NCBI RefSeq assembly: GCF_022790535.1
Contig: NZ_LOHG01000010.1
Coordinates: forward strand, 62,001 to 126,000
DNA: 64,000 bases
Direction of reading: 5' to 3'
Origin: Pseudomonas maioricensis
GTDB lineage: Bacteria; Pseudomonadota; Gammaproteobacteria; Pseudomonadales; Pseudomonadaceae
The translations under genes were made by a program, and so were the position numbers. Position 1 is the first letter of the stretch. Every line of letters starts with the position of its first letter. The notes beneath the pieces were generated by a model. The model did not search any database, was not told the DNA's origin, and saw only the letters and a program-made list of their open reading frames with translations. This document shows, piece after piece, positions 43,307-52,217 of this stretch.

Positions 43307-43975
43307 CTATTTCTTTAGTTGGTGGAATGAGTTGGCAATGTCTTTTGCCCAGACATCGAGCACCGCCTTGAAATCACTTGCTTCCATTTCTTGGGAGGCA
43401 CCATCCAAGTCATCACCGGCGCCTTTACGGACTACCTGGGCCACGACCTTGTTATCGTCACTATTGAGGAACGCCGCTTCGGTCGCGAGTGTCGTATCCT
43501 GATCGCGTATACCGGTAGCCGCGCTGACGCCTGCGGCAACCAGTGCAATAGGAATTACCTCGTAGGGACGTAAGCCTTTGGTCTTGGCACTCACTGCGGT
43601 GATGGCTGGGCGAACGACCAATACTCCAGGCCCGGGCCCGGTCGCCAGTGGCAGCTCCCTGGAGAACGCGTTTTTCAAGGTTTGATCGTAATAGTCCGTA
43701 ATCCCTTTAAGGGTTTTCAGCGGAATCTTCGCGGTGGGTTGAGGTTTGGGATAGAACTGGCTTGGCTCGACGTAAACACCGGTATATTGGTTTGCTTTCA
43801 CGTCGGGATCAATCCAGCGCATGACCGCTTCCCCGGAAGGTGATTTCTCCTCCTTGAGTACACTGTAGTCCTTGAGGAATCCTGAGTACTGGTCAGGTTC
43901 TACATATTTGTTGGCGCAGCCGGACAGCGCCAAGTTCAATACAAATACTGATGCAACGAGAATTCTTGTTTGCAT
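43307..43975 (-). CDS. DUF3313-type lipoprotein
   Basis: 222-residue lipoprotein, lipobox L-S-G-C, starting ATG 43975 (GGAG upstream). The mature domain has Y-S-G-F-L-K-D-Y-S-V-L, R-W-I-D-P-D-V and V-R-P-A-I-T-A-V, as in DUF3313 outer-membrane lipoproteins of unknown role. It lies between the FadL-like and alkyl sulfatase genes on the same strand. Confidence 0.75.
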   Translation of the reverse strand: MQTRILVASVFVLNLALSGCANKYVEPDQYSGFLKDYSVLKEEKSPSGEAVMRWIDPDVKANQYTGVYVEPSQFYPKPQPTAKIPLKTLKGITDYYDQTLKNAFSRELPLATGPGPGVLVVRPAITAVSAKTKGLRPYEVIPIALVAAGVSAATGIRDQDTTLATEAAFLNSDDNKVVAQVVRKGAGDDLDGASQEMEASDFKAVLDVWAKDIANSFHQLKK

Positions 43976-44103
43976 TGGATGCTCCAATTTCTAGCGGCTA
44001 AAGCCACCCATAAGTCGATGCCAAAGCTGAAGTGGTATCGGCCAGGCAGGAAGCGGATTGCGAACCGTTATTCGTTCACCGTGGCGCGGCGACGGTGCAT
44101 TGC

Positions 44104-46131
44104 TTATGGCGTGACGATGTTGAACCAGAAGTCGAAGTCATCCATGTAAGAGACCAGCTCTTCCAGCTTGCCTTGCGTGCCGTCGACCTTAATCCCTCCA
44201 GAGGCCAGCGCATCTTTCAAAGAGGTTTCCTTCAACACGATTTTGTTAAGCGTGTCGCGTGTCAGCGTTACTTTGGCGTCGGCATCTTTTGCTACAACAC
44301 CTTCGGTATGGTTGAGCACGCCGTTCCCCATCTCCACCGAATATTGCTGCTTAAGGTCGGTAAAATCGAAGTTCAATGACAGACGCTTGCCGTCAGCTTT
44401 CGGGCCGTTCAGGCGCATTGCAAGGAAGTCGAAAAACAGATCCAGATCCATAGCACGGACAGTGTCGGGGCTAGCTGTATCGGGGGTGGGGAGCTTCATT
44501 ACGCCTTCACGAAGTTCTTTAGCGCCCGTGAGGTAGAAGTTACGCCATGGACCACTTTCAGCCTGGTAGCCCAACTGTTCGAGTGCATCGGCCTGCATGT
44601 TCTTGGCCGCCTGATTCGACGGGTTCGCGAACACAACATGGTTGACCACCTCAGCGACCCAACGAAACTCACCCTTGTCCATGTACTCTTTGGCCTTCTT
44701 GAGTACCGCCTCTTCGCCGCCCATCATCTCGACGTAATGTTTGCCACCTTCTTCTGGAGGCAATTCGTTCAGCGAGGCAGGGTTGCCGGTGAACCAGCCT
44801 AGGTACAGCACATAGGTGGCTTTAACGTTGTGATTCACCGAGCCGTAGTACCCACGGTTGGAGAACTTGTTAGCGATCTCCTTGGGCAGTTTGAACTGCT
44901 CTGCGATCTCGACCATGGTGTAGCCTTTGTTGATTAAGCGCAGTGTCTCGTCATTGATGTAGCGGTACATGTCGCGCTGCGACGACAATTGCTCGCGAAC
45001 CTCCTTGTTGCCCCAGACCGGCCAATGGTGCATGGCGTACATCACCTGGACATCGTCGCCCCATAACTTCAGCGATTCGTTAAGGTATTTCGACCAAGGG
45101 AGCGGTTCGCGTATTTTTGCTCCACGCAACGAGTAGGTGTTGTGCAGCGTGTGCGTCGAGTCCTCAGCGGTGTTGAGCGCTTTTTTCTCTTTGATGTAAT
45201 AGAGCATTTCAGCCGGTGCTTCACTGCCTGGCGCATAGAGGAATTGGTAGGTCAGGCCGTCGATGATGTGCGTTTCGCCGGTCGTCTTGATGATGTCAGT
45301 CGGGGGGATCAGGGTCACGGTACCTGCTGAAGTCGTGGTTCCCAGTCCCGCACCCAACTGGCCGGTCGATGCTGGTGGCAACAGGTTGCCGTACATGTAA
45401 CTGGCACGGCGACTCATGGCTGTGCCCGCCATGACGTTTTCGGCTACCGCATGCTCTAAAAAGCCCAGCGGTGCGTAGATCTTGACCTTACCGGCCTTCA
45501 CATCATCTTCGTTGACTACTCCGCGTACGCCGCCGTAATGGTCAATATGGCTGTGGGTGTAGATTACTGCCACGACTGGTTTCTTCGGCCGGTGCTGATA
45601 GTAGAGATCCAATGCCGCTTTAGCGGTTTCAGTAGAAATCAGCGGGTCAAAAACTGTAATGCCTTCCTTGCCCTCAACGATAGTCATGTTCGACAAGTCG
45701 TAGTTACGCACCTGGTAAATACCGTCTGTGACCTCGAACAGACCAGAGATATTGATCAACTGAGATTGACGCCAGAGGCTTGGATTGGTCGTGTCCGGCG
45801 CTTGCTCACCCTCCTTGATAAAAGAATATTTGGCCGGGTCCCAAATGACGTTGCCCGAAGAACCCTTGATAACCGTGGAAGGTAGTGGGGCGATGAATCC
45901 TTTGTGCGCAAGCTCGAAAGACGTTTTATCGTTGAACGGTAGTTCCTTGAGCAGGGCATCATTAGCTTCCTTGGTGGCGACGGAGGCGGGTTTGGGTTTG
46001 TCCACCTCTGCTGCTAACGCGTGGCTAACCATTGCCATTGCTGCGACGAGTGAGAAGATACCGACTGACTTCAGGGTTCGCCGACTGCTAGGGGCAAACA
46101 GTTGCCCACCTAACTTCATTTTGGACGTCAT
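44104..46131 (-). CDS. Alkyl sulfatase of the SdsA/BDS1 metallo-beta-lactamase family
   Basis: Hydrolyses primary alkyl sulfates such as dodecyl sulfate to alcohol and sulfate. The 675-residue precursor has a signal peptide (cleavage near H-A-L-A-A-E, residue 41). The binuclear zinc motif T-H-S-H-I-D-H lies at residues 192-198. A dimerisation domain follows, and the C-terminal SCP2-like domain binds the alkyl chain (from about residue 550). AAGGAGC precedes ATG 46131. The protein is larger and more divergent than a simple beta-lactamase. Likely periplasmic. Confidence 0.9.
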   Translation of the reverse strand: MTSKMKLGGQLFAPSSRRTLKSVGIFSLVAAMAMVSHALAAEVDKPKPASVATKEANDALLKELPFNDKTSFELAHKGFIAPLPSTVIKGSSGNVIWDPAKYSFIKEGEQAPDTTNPSLWRQSQLINISGLFEVTDGIYQVRNYDLSNMTIVEGKEGITVFDPLISTETAKAALDLYYQHRPKKPVVAVIYTHSHIDHYGGVRGVVNEDDVKAGKVKIYAPLGFLEHAVAENVMAGTAMSRRASYMYGNLLPPASTGQLGAGLGTTTSAGTVTLIPPTDIIKTTGETHIIDGLTYQFLYAPGSEAPAEMLYYIKEKKALNTAEDSTHTLHNTYSLRGAKIREPLPWSKYLNESLKLWGDDVQVMYAMHHWPVWGNKEVREQLSSQRDMYRYINDETLRLINKGYTMVEIAEQFKLPKEIANKFSNRGYYGSVNHNVKATYVLYLGWFTGNPASLNELPPEEGGKHYVEMMGGEEAVLKKAKEYMDKGEFRWVAEVVNHVVFANPSNQAAKNMQADALEQLGYQAESGPWRNFYLTGAKELREGVMKLPTPDTASPDTVRAMDLDLFFDFLAMRLNGPKADGKRLSLNFDFTDLKQQYSVEMGNGVLNHTEGVVAKDADAKVTLTRDTLNKIVLKETSLKDALASGGIKVDGTQGKLEELVSYMDDFDFWFNIVTP

Positions 46132-46508
46132 TTTCCAAGCTCCTTCTATACGACGGAACGCGCTAGGGCCATAAGCGCTACTGACAAGCAAAAATAAAAG
46201 TAGTAGCGATTGGGGAATAGTCGAGAGCCCTTAATCAATTCACGGAGGTTGAAAGAGGAAGAGGCTGTTAGTTAGCTTGCTAATAAACTTTTAATATCTA
46301 TCAAATCTACGAATGAGAGCAGTTAGCCATCTTTCGGCTATTTACCGATATTTTTTAGACGGTTGCACTTGAGATCGCAAAGTTGTGCAGGAGTGCTAAA
46401 GCGGTTCAGCTTTCGTCAGTCATGAGTGAACAAATCAAATGCGTAGCGTTTGCGCCTCTGTATTTAATCGACGAGTGGTAAATATTTCACATTTTTAATA
46501 ATCATATA

Positions 46509-46541
46509 AAACGCAGGTGCAGCAGTACGTCACCTGCGTTT
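46509..46541. terminator. Terminator-like hairpin in an AT-rich 650-base gap
   Basis: Arms AAACGCAGGTG and CACCTGCGTTT with an 11-base loop. The gap between the sulfatase start (46131) and the next gene end (46781) is markedly AT-rich (for example around 46270-46320 and 46480-46510) and holds no supported gene. The hairpin may end transcripts from the gene at 46781-47596. Confidence 0.55.
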
Positions 46542-46780
46542 CTGTCCGTTGGTCAACTATCTGATTAATATGTTTCTAGCCAGTATTCCGGTGTTTCAAC
46601 TGCGAGACACACTATGTCAGGGATTAATACCTTTGGCATAAAACAGTGTAAGCACCGGTTGCTTGTTTTAATGAACTTAAGCCTGTGTGATGCTCATAAC
46701 AGGTGACAATAAGTAGGGGACGAGCTTAGTAGATGCCACAACGACACTAGTTATAGGGCTGATGAAATGGTTACTGGTTT

Positions 46781-47596
46781 TTACCTTGGGAACAGGAACG
46801 TTACCGCAACCCTGAAACCCCAGCCCTGCGGGCCATCATCGGGACTCTCTATCCAATAGCGGGGGCCAGCCTGCACAGTCAGAGGCTGGCCTTTGATTTT
46901 CAACAGCTGGGTGACCATCAGGTTGATTGGTATCGACCACTCACGAGACTGCCAGTTGTAGGTCGACTCAGTGTTGATTCCGTAGGTAGTGAACTGGCTG
47001 TTTGTGAATGACAGAAAGGGTTGAAGAAAGGTTGAATTAACCTTGTCCTTCTCGTCTGGCGGGCTGTCGTCTAAGCCCCATAGGTGATTGGCGAGAATTC
47101 CGCGTGTCCATCCATTAGATTGTTTGAGCGCCACGACTGTTGGTCCCAAGGCCCATTGTTCACTGCTCAGTAGGTCGTCACTCCCGGTTGGTATCAAAAT
47201 AGCTGGACCAGCGCCTAGTATCCACCCGCTGTCGGTTGGCTTCTTCGGAGAAAAGAAAAAGCTCTGAGTGACATCGCCCACCCCGGATTTATCAGCTGCG
47301 CCTCCAGGCGCGAGTCCATGTTGATCAATGACCGGCAGAATCGTGCGAGATATCAGGTTCCAGTCGTCGTTCAAAGTGAAAGGCAGCACAGGCTGGATGT
47401 TTGTGAGACTGCGCATGCCGCCTCCACTAGGACCCATTTTCTGGTCCCAGTTGTATTGCACAGGCAGGCTGTACATCGCTGCAACGGGGTTGAGGGCTTG
47501 TTTAGCAAGTTCTGCTGAATCTTCAGCATGAACCCAAGTGCTCTGCGACAAAATGCCAGAGGCCAGTAATACGAATGCGCTGAGTTTACTGAACAC
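46781..47596 (-). CDS. Putative outer-membrane beta-barrel transporter
   Basis: 271 residues with a signal peptide (cleavage after V-H-A). The mature part is beta-rich with L-T-N-I-Q-P-V-L-P-F, G-D-V-T-Q-S-F-F-F-S-P-K-K, G-A-G-P-A-I-L-I-P-T-G-S and a terminal F-L-F-P-R. This matches a family variously labelled neuromedin U or phenol-pathway outer-membrane proteins. Substrate unknown. It is transcribed toward the alkyl sulfatase block. Confidence 0.7.
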   Translation of the reverse strand: MFSKLSAFVLLASGILSQSTWVHAEDSAELAKQALNPVAAMYSLPVQYNWDQKMGPSGGGMRSLTNIQPVLPFTLNDDWNLISRTILPVIDQHGLAPGGAADKSGVGDVTQSFFFSPKKPTDSGWILGAGPAILIPTGSDDLLSSEQWALGPTVVALKQSNGWTRGILANHLWGLDDSPPDEKDKVNSTFLQPFLSFTNSQFTTYGINTESTYNWQSREWSIPINLMVTQLLKIKGQPLTVQAGPRYWIESPDDGPQGWGFRVAVTFLFPR

Positions 47597-47791
47597 ATTT
47601 CGCTCCTTTGTCCGGCAAGTCCGGATAGCTGCGCTAAGTCAATTTTCTACCCTCAATAGCGTAGGCCTCTAAATGCGGTGAAGCTTGAAATGAAACGATT
47701 TTAGAACGCCCCTGGTCGCCATGTGCTCATCAAGACGCTCCATCAGACATCAACTTGGTACCCATTACGACATAGCTACTATTAGCGTTAC

Positions 47792-47852
47792 TGGTCAAGT
47801 CGAATGCAATTGACTGGTTAGATTGGAAATAAATGGTCAATTAAATGCAATT
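47792..47852 (+). promoter_or_regulatory. Tandem operator-like direct repeats
   Basis: TGGTCAA-GTCG-AATGCAATT (47792-47811) and TGGTCAA-TTA-AATGCAATT (47834-47852) are 42 bases apart, close to four helical turns, on the same face of DNA. They lie in the 450-base divergent gap between the barrel gene and the PrpF-like gene. Spacing and AT-richness suggest activator sites; the ligand is unknown. Confidence 0.45.
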
Positions 47853-48046
47853 ACGCACTCGGCGGCCAGATAATTCAACTCCATATTTAAAGCAGTCTGG
47901 ACGTCGGGGGAGACTCGATTTTCAGGGGTACAAGTCTGTAGGATGCGCTATCTCAGCGCTTGTTCAGGTCCGGTCAGATGATCGGGCGCGAGTCTTTGAA
48001 CAAGGCTGCTCATTCAGCGTACGCACCGATAGCTATGGAGTACTCC

Positions 48047-49288
48047 ATGCACGAATCCCGATCCTCACCTTCCAGTCAGTTCACGCTTCGCAGTCACCTT
48101 CGGTGCGGCGTCGTCGAGCTGCCTGTGCACTACATGCGTGGCGGCACTTCGACTGGCGTAGTGATTTGGGAGCCTTTGTTGCCCCGCGATGAAGAACTGC
48201 GTGCAGAGGTGCTGCGTCATCTGATGGGCGTTCCACTGTCAGGCGATCAGCCAGGGAATCGGCAGATCACCGGCCTCGGCAGAGGCCCGGCCACCAGCAA
48301 TAAAGTGTTCCTGGCCCGGATCGAAGAAACGTCGGCAGGGCCACAGATCATCAGCACGCTTGCCCAGCTGGCGAGCGATCATAGCGCTATCGACTGGAGT
48401 GTGAACTGCGGCAACATGTCTTCTGCGTTGCCGCTCTGGGCTCTTGATACAGGGCTTATACCGGCACCTGCCAGCGGAACCTTTGAAGTACCAATCAAGA
48501 ACACCAACACTGGCGTCGTGACGCTTGCGCGGATGTATCGCGATGAGCAAGGGCGTTTCATCAATGCTGAAATTCCGGGCGTTCATGGCGCCTTTCCCAG
48601 CGTCGATCTGTTTCTGCAGTCGCCCGTAGGGAACAAGACTGGCGCGTTCTTGCCGACCGGAAATGTTCTCGACAGGGTCGCCGGGCACGACGTTTCGTGC
48701 GTCGATGTCGCGGTGCCGATGGTCATCGCTGATGCGGCGGGCTTTGGCAAAACGGGGCATGAGCCCATTTCGGTGCTTGAGGCTGACAAAACGTTCATGG
48801 CGCAGCTACGTCAAGTCTGGATTGAGGCAGGGCTCAAGATGCGCCTGCGCCGCCGTGATGGTGAGCTTATGAGCCTTGCAGATTTGGAGCGAAGCGAGAC
48901 CATACCCAAGGTCTGTATCGTTGGCGCTCCACGTCATGGAGGCAATATTGCGGTGCGATATTTCACGCCGCAAACGGGGCATGCGTCGATGGCTGTTTCA
49001 GGCGGCTGCTGTCTTGCCGCTGCGTGTCTGTTACCGGGGACTGTTGCTCATAAGATCGCAGTGGGTATTGCTGAGCCTGTTGCCTCGTTTTCAGATATCG
49101 AGGTGAGCATCGAGAATCCGGCGGGCAAACTGGATACCACCGTCAGTGTGAGAACTGAAGGCCGACATATCGAAGTCAAGGCTGCTGCCTACCGTCGCAG
49201 CGCGCAAATACTGATGCGCGGGCACGCACCCTTGTACAGAGCTTCCGCCCAGCTGATTGAGGCACTGGAGAGTGTTATTCCGGGCTGA
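48047..49288 (+). CDS. PrpF-family isomerase (4-oxalomesaconate tautomerase-like)
   Basis: 413-residue protein with two diaminopimelate-epimerase-like halves. Signs of the PrpF family: M-R-G-G-T-S-T-G-V near the start, N-C-G-N-M-S-S-A-L-P and G-H-A-S-M-A-V-S-G-G-C-C. Members isomerise unsaturated tricarboxylates (2-methyl-aconitate, 4-oxalomesaconate). ATG 48047 has GGAG seven bases upstream; earlier ATGs (47960, 48035) are less convincing. A truncated PrpD-family gene lies 8 kb away, across the sulfatase block. Confidence 0.85.
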   Translation: MHESRSSPSSQFTLRSHLRCGVVELPVHYMRGGTSTGVVIWEPLLPRDEELRAEVLRHLMGVPLSGDQPGNRQITGLGRGPATSNKVFLARIEETSAGPQIISTLAQLASDHSAIDWSVNCGNMSSALPLWALDTGLIPAPASGTFEVPIKNTNTGVVTLARMYRDEQGRFINAEIPGVHGAFPSVDLFLQSPVGNKTGAFLPTGNVLDRVAGHDVSCVDVAVPMVIADAAGFGKTGHEPISVLEADKTFMAQLRQVWIEAGLKMRLRRRDGELMSLADLERSETIPKVCIVGAPRHGGNIAVRYFTPQTGHASMAVSGGCCLAAACLLPGTVAHKIAVGIAEPVASFSDIEVSIENPAGKLDTTVSVRTEGRHIEVKAAAYRRSAQILMRGHAPLYRASAQLIEALESVIPG

Positions 49289-49310
49289 AAGAGCCGAATT
49301 TTAGGCAAAA

Positions 49311-49396
49311 GAAAAGCCCGCGATGGGGATCAACGGGCTTAAAGTCATGAAGGAGCTGGGTTAACCATACGGGGCAGGGCGTGAAAAAAACGTGAA
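49311..49396 (+). repeat. Intergenic element copy 2: hairpin plus GTGAAAAAA box
   Basis: GAAAAGCCCGCGATGGGG with hairpin AAGCCCG/CGGGCTT (49314-49340). After 40 bases comes GTGAAAAAAACGTGAA (49381-49396). Same composite as at 36253-36336. The hairpin may end the PrpF-family transcript. Confidence 0.5.
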
Positions 49397-49442
49397 TGAA
49401 AACGGCAAATGTCTTCACTTCTTTCTGGTAAGCCTTAATCCG

Positions 49443-49661
49443 TTAGCGACCCTCGCCATACATCCCGTTCAAGATCACCAGTTCAAGTGTCGCCACGATC
49501 ACGCACAGCGATATGAAACCCGGGCTGAAAACCCGCTTGCGGTTCGATGAGTCGCTGTCGGGCCATGGTCCATCAATGAAAAAACCGATGATCAGCAGGC
49601 CAATCAGCAACGCCCAATTCTGAGTCCTTTTCGTCCCTCTGTTACGTTCCCATTCGGCCAT
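49443..49661 (-). CDS. Small membrane protein
   Basis: 72 residues: basic N-terminus, helix W-A-L-L-I-G-L-L-I-I-G-F-F-I, short polar loop, second helix F-I-S-L-C-V-I-V-A-T-L-E-L-V-I-L. Two membrane passes. No family recognised; ribosome site weak (AAGGTAAG, somewhat distant). Confidence 0.5.
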   Translation of the reverse strand: MAEWERNRGTKRTQNWALLIGLLIIGFFIDGPWPDSDSSNRKRVFSPGFISLCVIVATLELVILNGMYGEGR

Positions 49662-49864
49662 CTGCTCAGCTTACCTTCGCGATTGATCAGCTTTAAAAAC
49701 CCTACTGTAACTCCAGTAGAAGCAGGAGAGCCCCGGCATCAGGCCTGTATTTGCTATTTAACACCCCGCGATAGTTAAAATATTGTCCTCCCGCATGAGG
49801 TCAATCGGTTAGCATCGGTGCAGCCACGCGCAGTGGGACTCTCACACTTAACAAGGACTACAAG

Positions 49865-50944
49865 ATGTTCGCCAAAGCGTTCGTTCCGCTGATGTTGGTT
49901 ACGTCGATGAGTCAGGCTGCGCCAACGGTGAAGATTTTCAACTGGACGGATTATTTCGCACCAGACACGCTGACTAATTTCCAGAAAGAAACGGGTATTG
50001 CCGCCACTTACGACACCTACGAGCGCAACGAGACGCTGGACGAAATCCTGAAGACGGGACATTCCGGTTACGACATCGTGGTGCCGTCGAGTCATTTTCT
50101 GGCTCGCCAGATTGAGCGCGGCAACCTGCAGAAACTGGACAAGAGCCAGTTGCCGAACTGGAAGAACCTTAATCCGGTTTTACTTCAGGCGTTGGCAAAC
50201 GTCGATCCCGGCAATGCATACGCGTTCCCTTATCTATGGGGAACCACCGGCATCGGCTACAACGCGGCCAAGGTCCAAGCGGTATTGGGCAAGGACATGC
50301 CCCTGAATTCCTGGGATTTGATCTTCAAACCCGAAAACCTGAAAAAGCTTTCTCAATGCGGCGTGGCAATGGTCGACAGTGCCGCGAGCGTTGTGCCGAT
50401 TGCGCTTAACTATCTGAACCTTCCTCCCGACAGCACAAACGCTGCGGATTACCCCAAGGCCAAAGCAGCTTTGCGCGCGGTACGGCCCTACGTTCGCTAT
50501 TTCAACTCCACCGACTACATAACGGATCTGGCCAGCGGCAAGATCTGCGTGGCGGTAGGGTATTCCGGGGACGTCATGCTCGCGCAGCATCAGGCGCAGC
50601 AAGCAGGCAAGGGCGTAGAAATCAACTACGCGCTACCGCGGGAAGGTTCACCTATGTGGTTTGACATGATGGCCATCCCCGCAGACGCGCCCAATCAAAA
50701 AGCGGCCTATGCCTTCATGAACTACGTGCTTAACCCCAAGGTGATCAGCGGCATTTCTAATTACCTGCATTACGCGAATGGCAATGAGAAAGCTGAGGCG
50801 CTGGTGGAGGCTTCCGTTCACAACGACACCGCAATCTATCCCGACGCGGAAACGCTCAGTACCTTGTTCGCACTCCAGGCCATCCCCGCCGATATCGAAA
50901 CGCTCAGATCGCAGGTGTGGGCGGAAGTCAAAGCAGAGCAGTGA
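49865..50944 (+). CDS. Putrescine/spermidine-binding periplasmic protein (PotF/SpuD type)
   Basis: 359-residue extracellular solute receptor. Signal peptide to S-Q-A-A, then V-K-I-F-N-W-T-D-Y-F-A-P-D-T-L as in PotF. Polyamine-site residues include Y-D-I-V-V-P-S-S-H-F and W-G-T-T-G-I-G-Y-N. No permease or ATPase gene of a polyamine system is adjacent, so it is an orphan receptor that may share another transporter or feed a sensor. Confidence 0.85.
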   Translation: MFAKAFVPLMLVTSMSQAAPTVKIFNWTDYFAPDTLTNFQKETGIAATYDTYERNETLDEILKTGHSGYDIVVPSSHFLARQIERGNLQKLDKSQLPNWKNLNPVLLQALANVDPGNAYAFPYLWGTTGIGYNAAKVQAVLGKDMPLNSWDLIFKPENLKKLSQCGVAMVDSAASVVPIALNYLNLPPDSTNAADYPKAKAALRAVRPYVRYFNSTDYITDLASGKICVAVGYSGDVMLAQHQAQQAGKGVEINYALPREGSPMWFDMMAIPADAPNQKAAYAFMNYVLNPKVISGISNYLHYANGNEKAEALVEASVHNDTAIYPDAETLSTLFALQAIPADIETLRSQVWAEVKAEQ

Positions 50945-50953
50945 TACGCTGGA

Positions 50954-51877
50954 TCAGCTTCGACTCTGCCGCGTCTGCTGCATCAGCCAGTCGCGAAAAA
51001 GCAGCGCATGCTGCTTTTGCGATTTGCGCTCTGGGCTGACCACCCAATACGACTCCCCCGAACGCACCGGTTTGCCAAACGGCATATGAAGCTCGCCGCG
51101 TTGCAGCTCTCGTTCGACGTAATGGATGGGTACGACCGCAAGACCCAGGCCGCTGACCGCCGCGCTGATGAGCATTTCGCTCTGAGAAAACCGTACGCCC
51201 TGAATAAGCCCCGTGCCGACGCATCCCGAGGCGCGCAGCCATTGCAGCCAAAGGCTCGGTCGGCTTGCGTTCTGCAGGGTGGGGATTGTGGAAAAATCCA
51301 GCTGATCACGCTTGTCACCCACGCTGATCAGCCTGGGTGAAGCGACTACCACAAGCTCCTCGGCAAACAGCTCCAGCGCTCTGGCGTCGTTCCACGCACC
51401 CGCGCCGCGCATGATGGCGATATCGAAACCGCACGTTTTGAAGTCAACGTCGGCTTCGATCGGGTTAACCTCGACGGGGATCTCAGGCGCCTGCTGAACG
51501 AAGTTTTCCAGTCGCGGCGCTAGCCAGCGCGAGACGAATGTAGGGTTGGCACCAATCATCAGCGACGCATCCGCTTTGCGCCCGCGGACCAGATCGATGG
51601 AGACTTCTTCGAGCCGGTTAAGCATAGGCACCACGTCCTGAACGTACTTGCTGCCTGCATCGGTAAGGATCAGGCGCGAACCCGAGCGCTCGAACAGGCG
51701 CATGCCCAGGAACTGTTCCAGATTGGTGATCTGGCGGCTGACCCCACTTTGCGTCACGGACAGATCTTCCGCTGCTCGAGTGAAATTCAAATGCCGTGCC
51801 GAGGCTTCGAATGCCTGAAGCGCGGAGAGCGAGGGTAGAAATCGGCGCATGGCATTGATCCTGAGTGAGGGCGGCAT
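50954..51877 (-). CDS. LysR-family regulator (GcvA subgroup)
   Basis: 307 residues: N-terminal winged helix (L-P-S-L-S-A-L-Q-A-F-E-A-S-A-R-H-L-N-F-T-R-A-A; S-V-T-Q-S-G-V-S-R-Q-I) and a LysR effector domain. The GcvA-like start L-P-S-L-S-A-L-Q-A-F-E is distinctive. An internal ATG at 51850 is an alternative start. It is divergent from the amino-acid transporter gene at 52218 and is the likely regulator of that operon. Its stop is 10 bases from the convergent PotF-like gene's stop. Confidence 0.9.
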   Translation of the reverse strand: MPPSLRINAMRRFLPSLSALQAFEASARHLNFTRAAEDLSVTQSGVSRQITNLEQFLGMRLFERSGSRLILTDAGSKYVQDVVPMLNRLEEVSIDLVRGRKADASLMIGANPTFVSRWLAPRLENFVQQAPEIPVEVNPIEADVDFKTCGFDIAIMRGAGAWNDARALELFAEELVVVASPRLISVGDKRDQLDFSTIPTLQNASRPSLWLQWLRASGCVGTGLIQGVRFSQSEMLISAAVSGLGLAVVPIHYVERELQRGELHMPFGKPVRSGESYWVVSPERKSQKQHALLFRDWLMQQTRQSRS

Positions 51878-52217
51878 GATTTTTAGTCATGACGACCCCA
51901 TTTTTCAAGGCTTCAGTTGTAAAAAGCTTTGTGTCATCAATATGTCGTAAGAATCTGCATCTGGTTAGGACGCTTCGTCATACGCCGTGCATGCAGCATT
52001 CTACGGTGTCCGGTAACAGCGACCTTGAGTACAGTTTTCTTGCGTTGCACTGAGCAGAAGTCATCTGCCAACAATAAGTCGAACAGCACCTGGTTTCGGT
52101 CAGGTGCGTTGTCCAATCGACATTTGCTTCACCTGTCTTTTTTCGACTGCCAACCAGATTTTCGCGAGATGATGAGTCCAAAACATCACAAGTGGCCCAG
52201 AAAAAAGGAACGTTTTC
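51878..52217. promoter_or_regulatory. Divergent promoter region, LysR gene / ABC operon
   Basis: 340 bases without a supported gene between divergent starts. LysR regulators bind such regions (T-N11-A motifs), but no single site stands out. The small frame on the plus strand (51929-52318) overlaps the transporter gene and is not coding. Confidence 0.5.
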
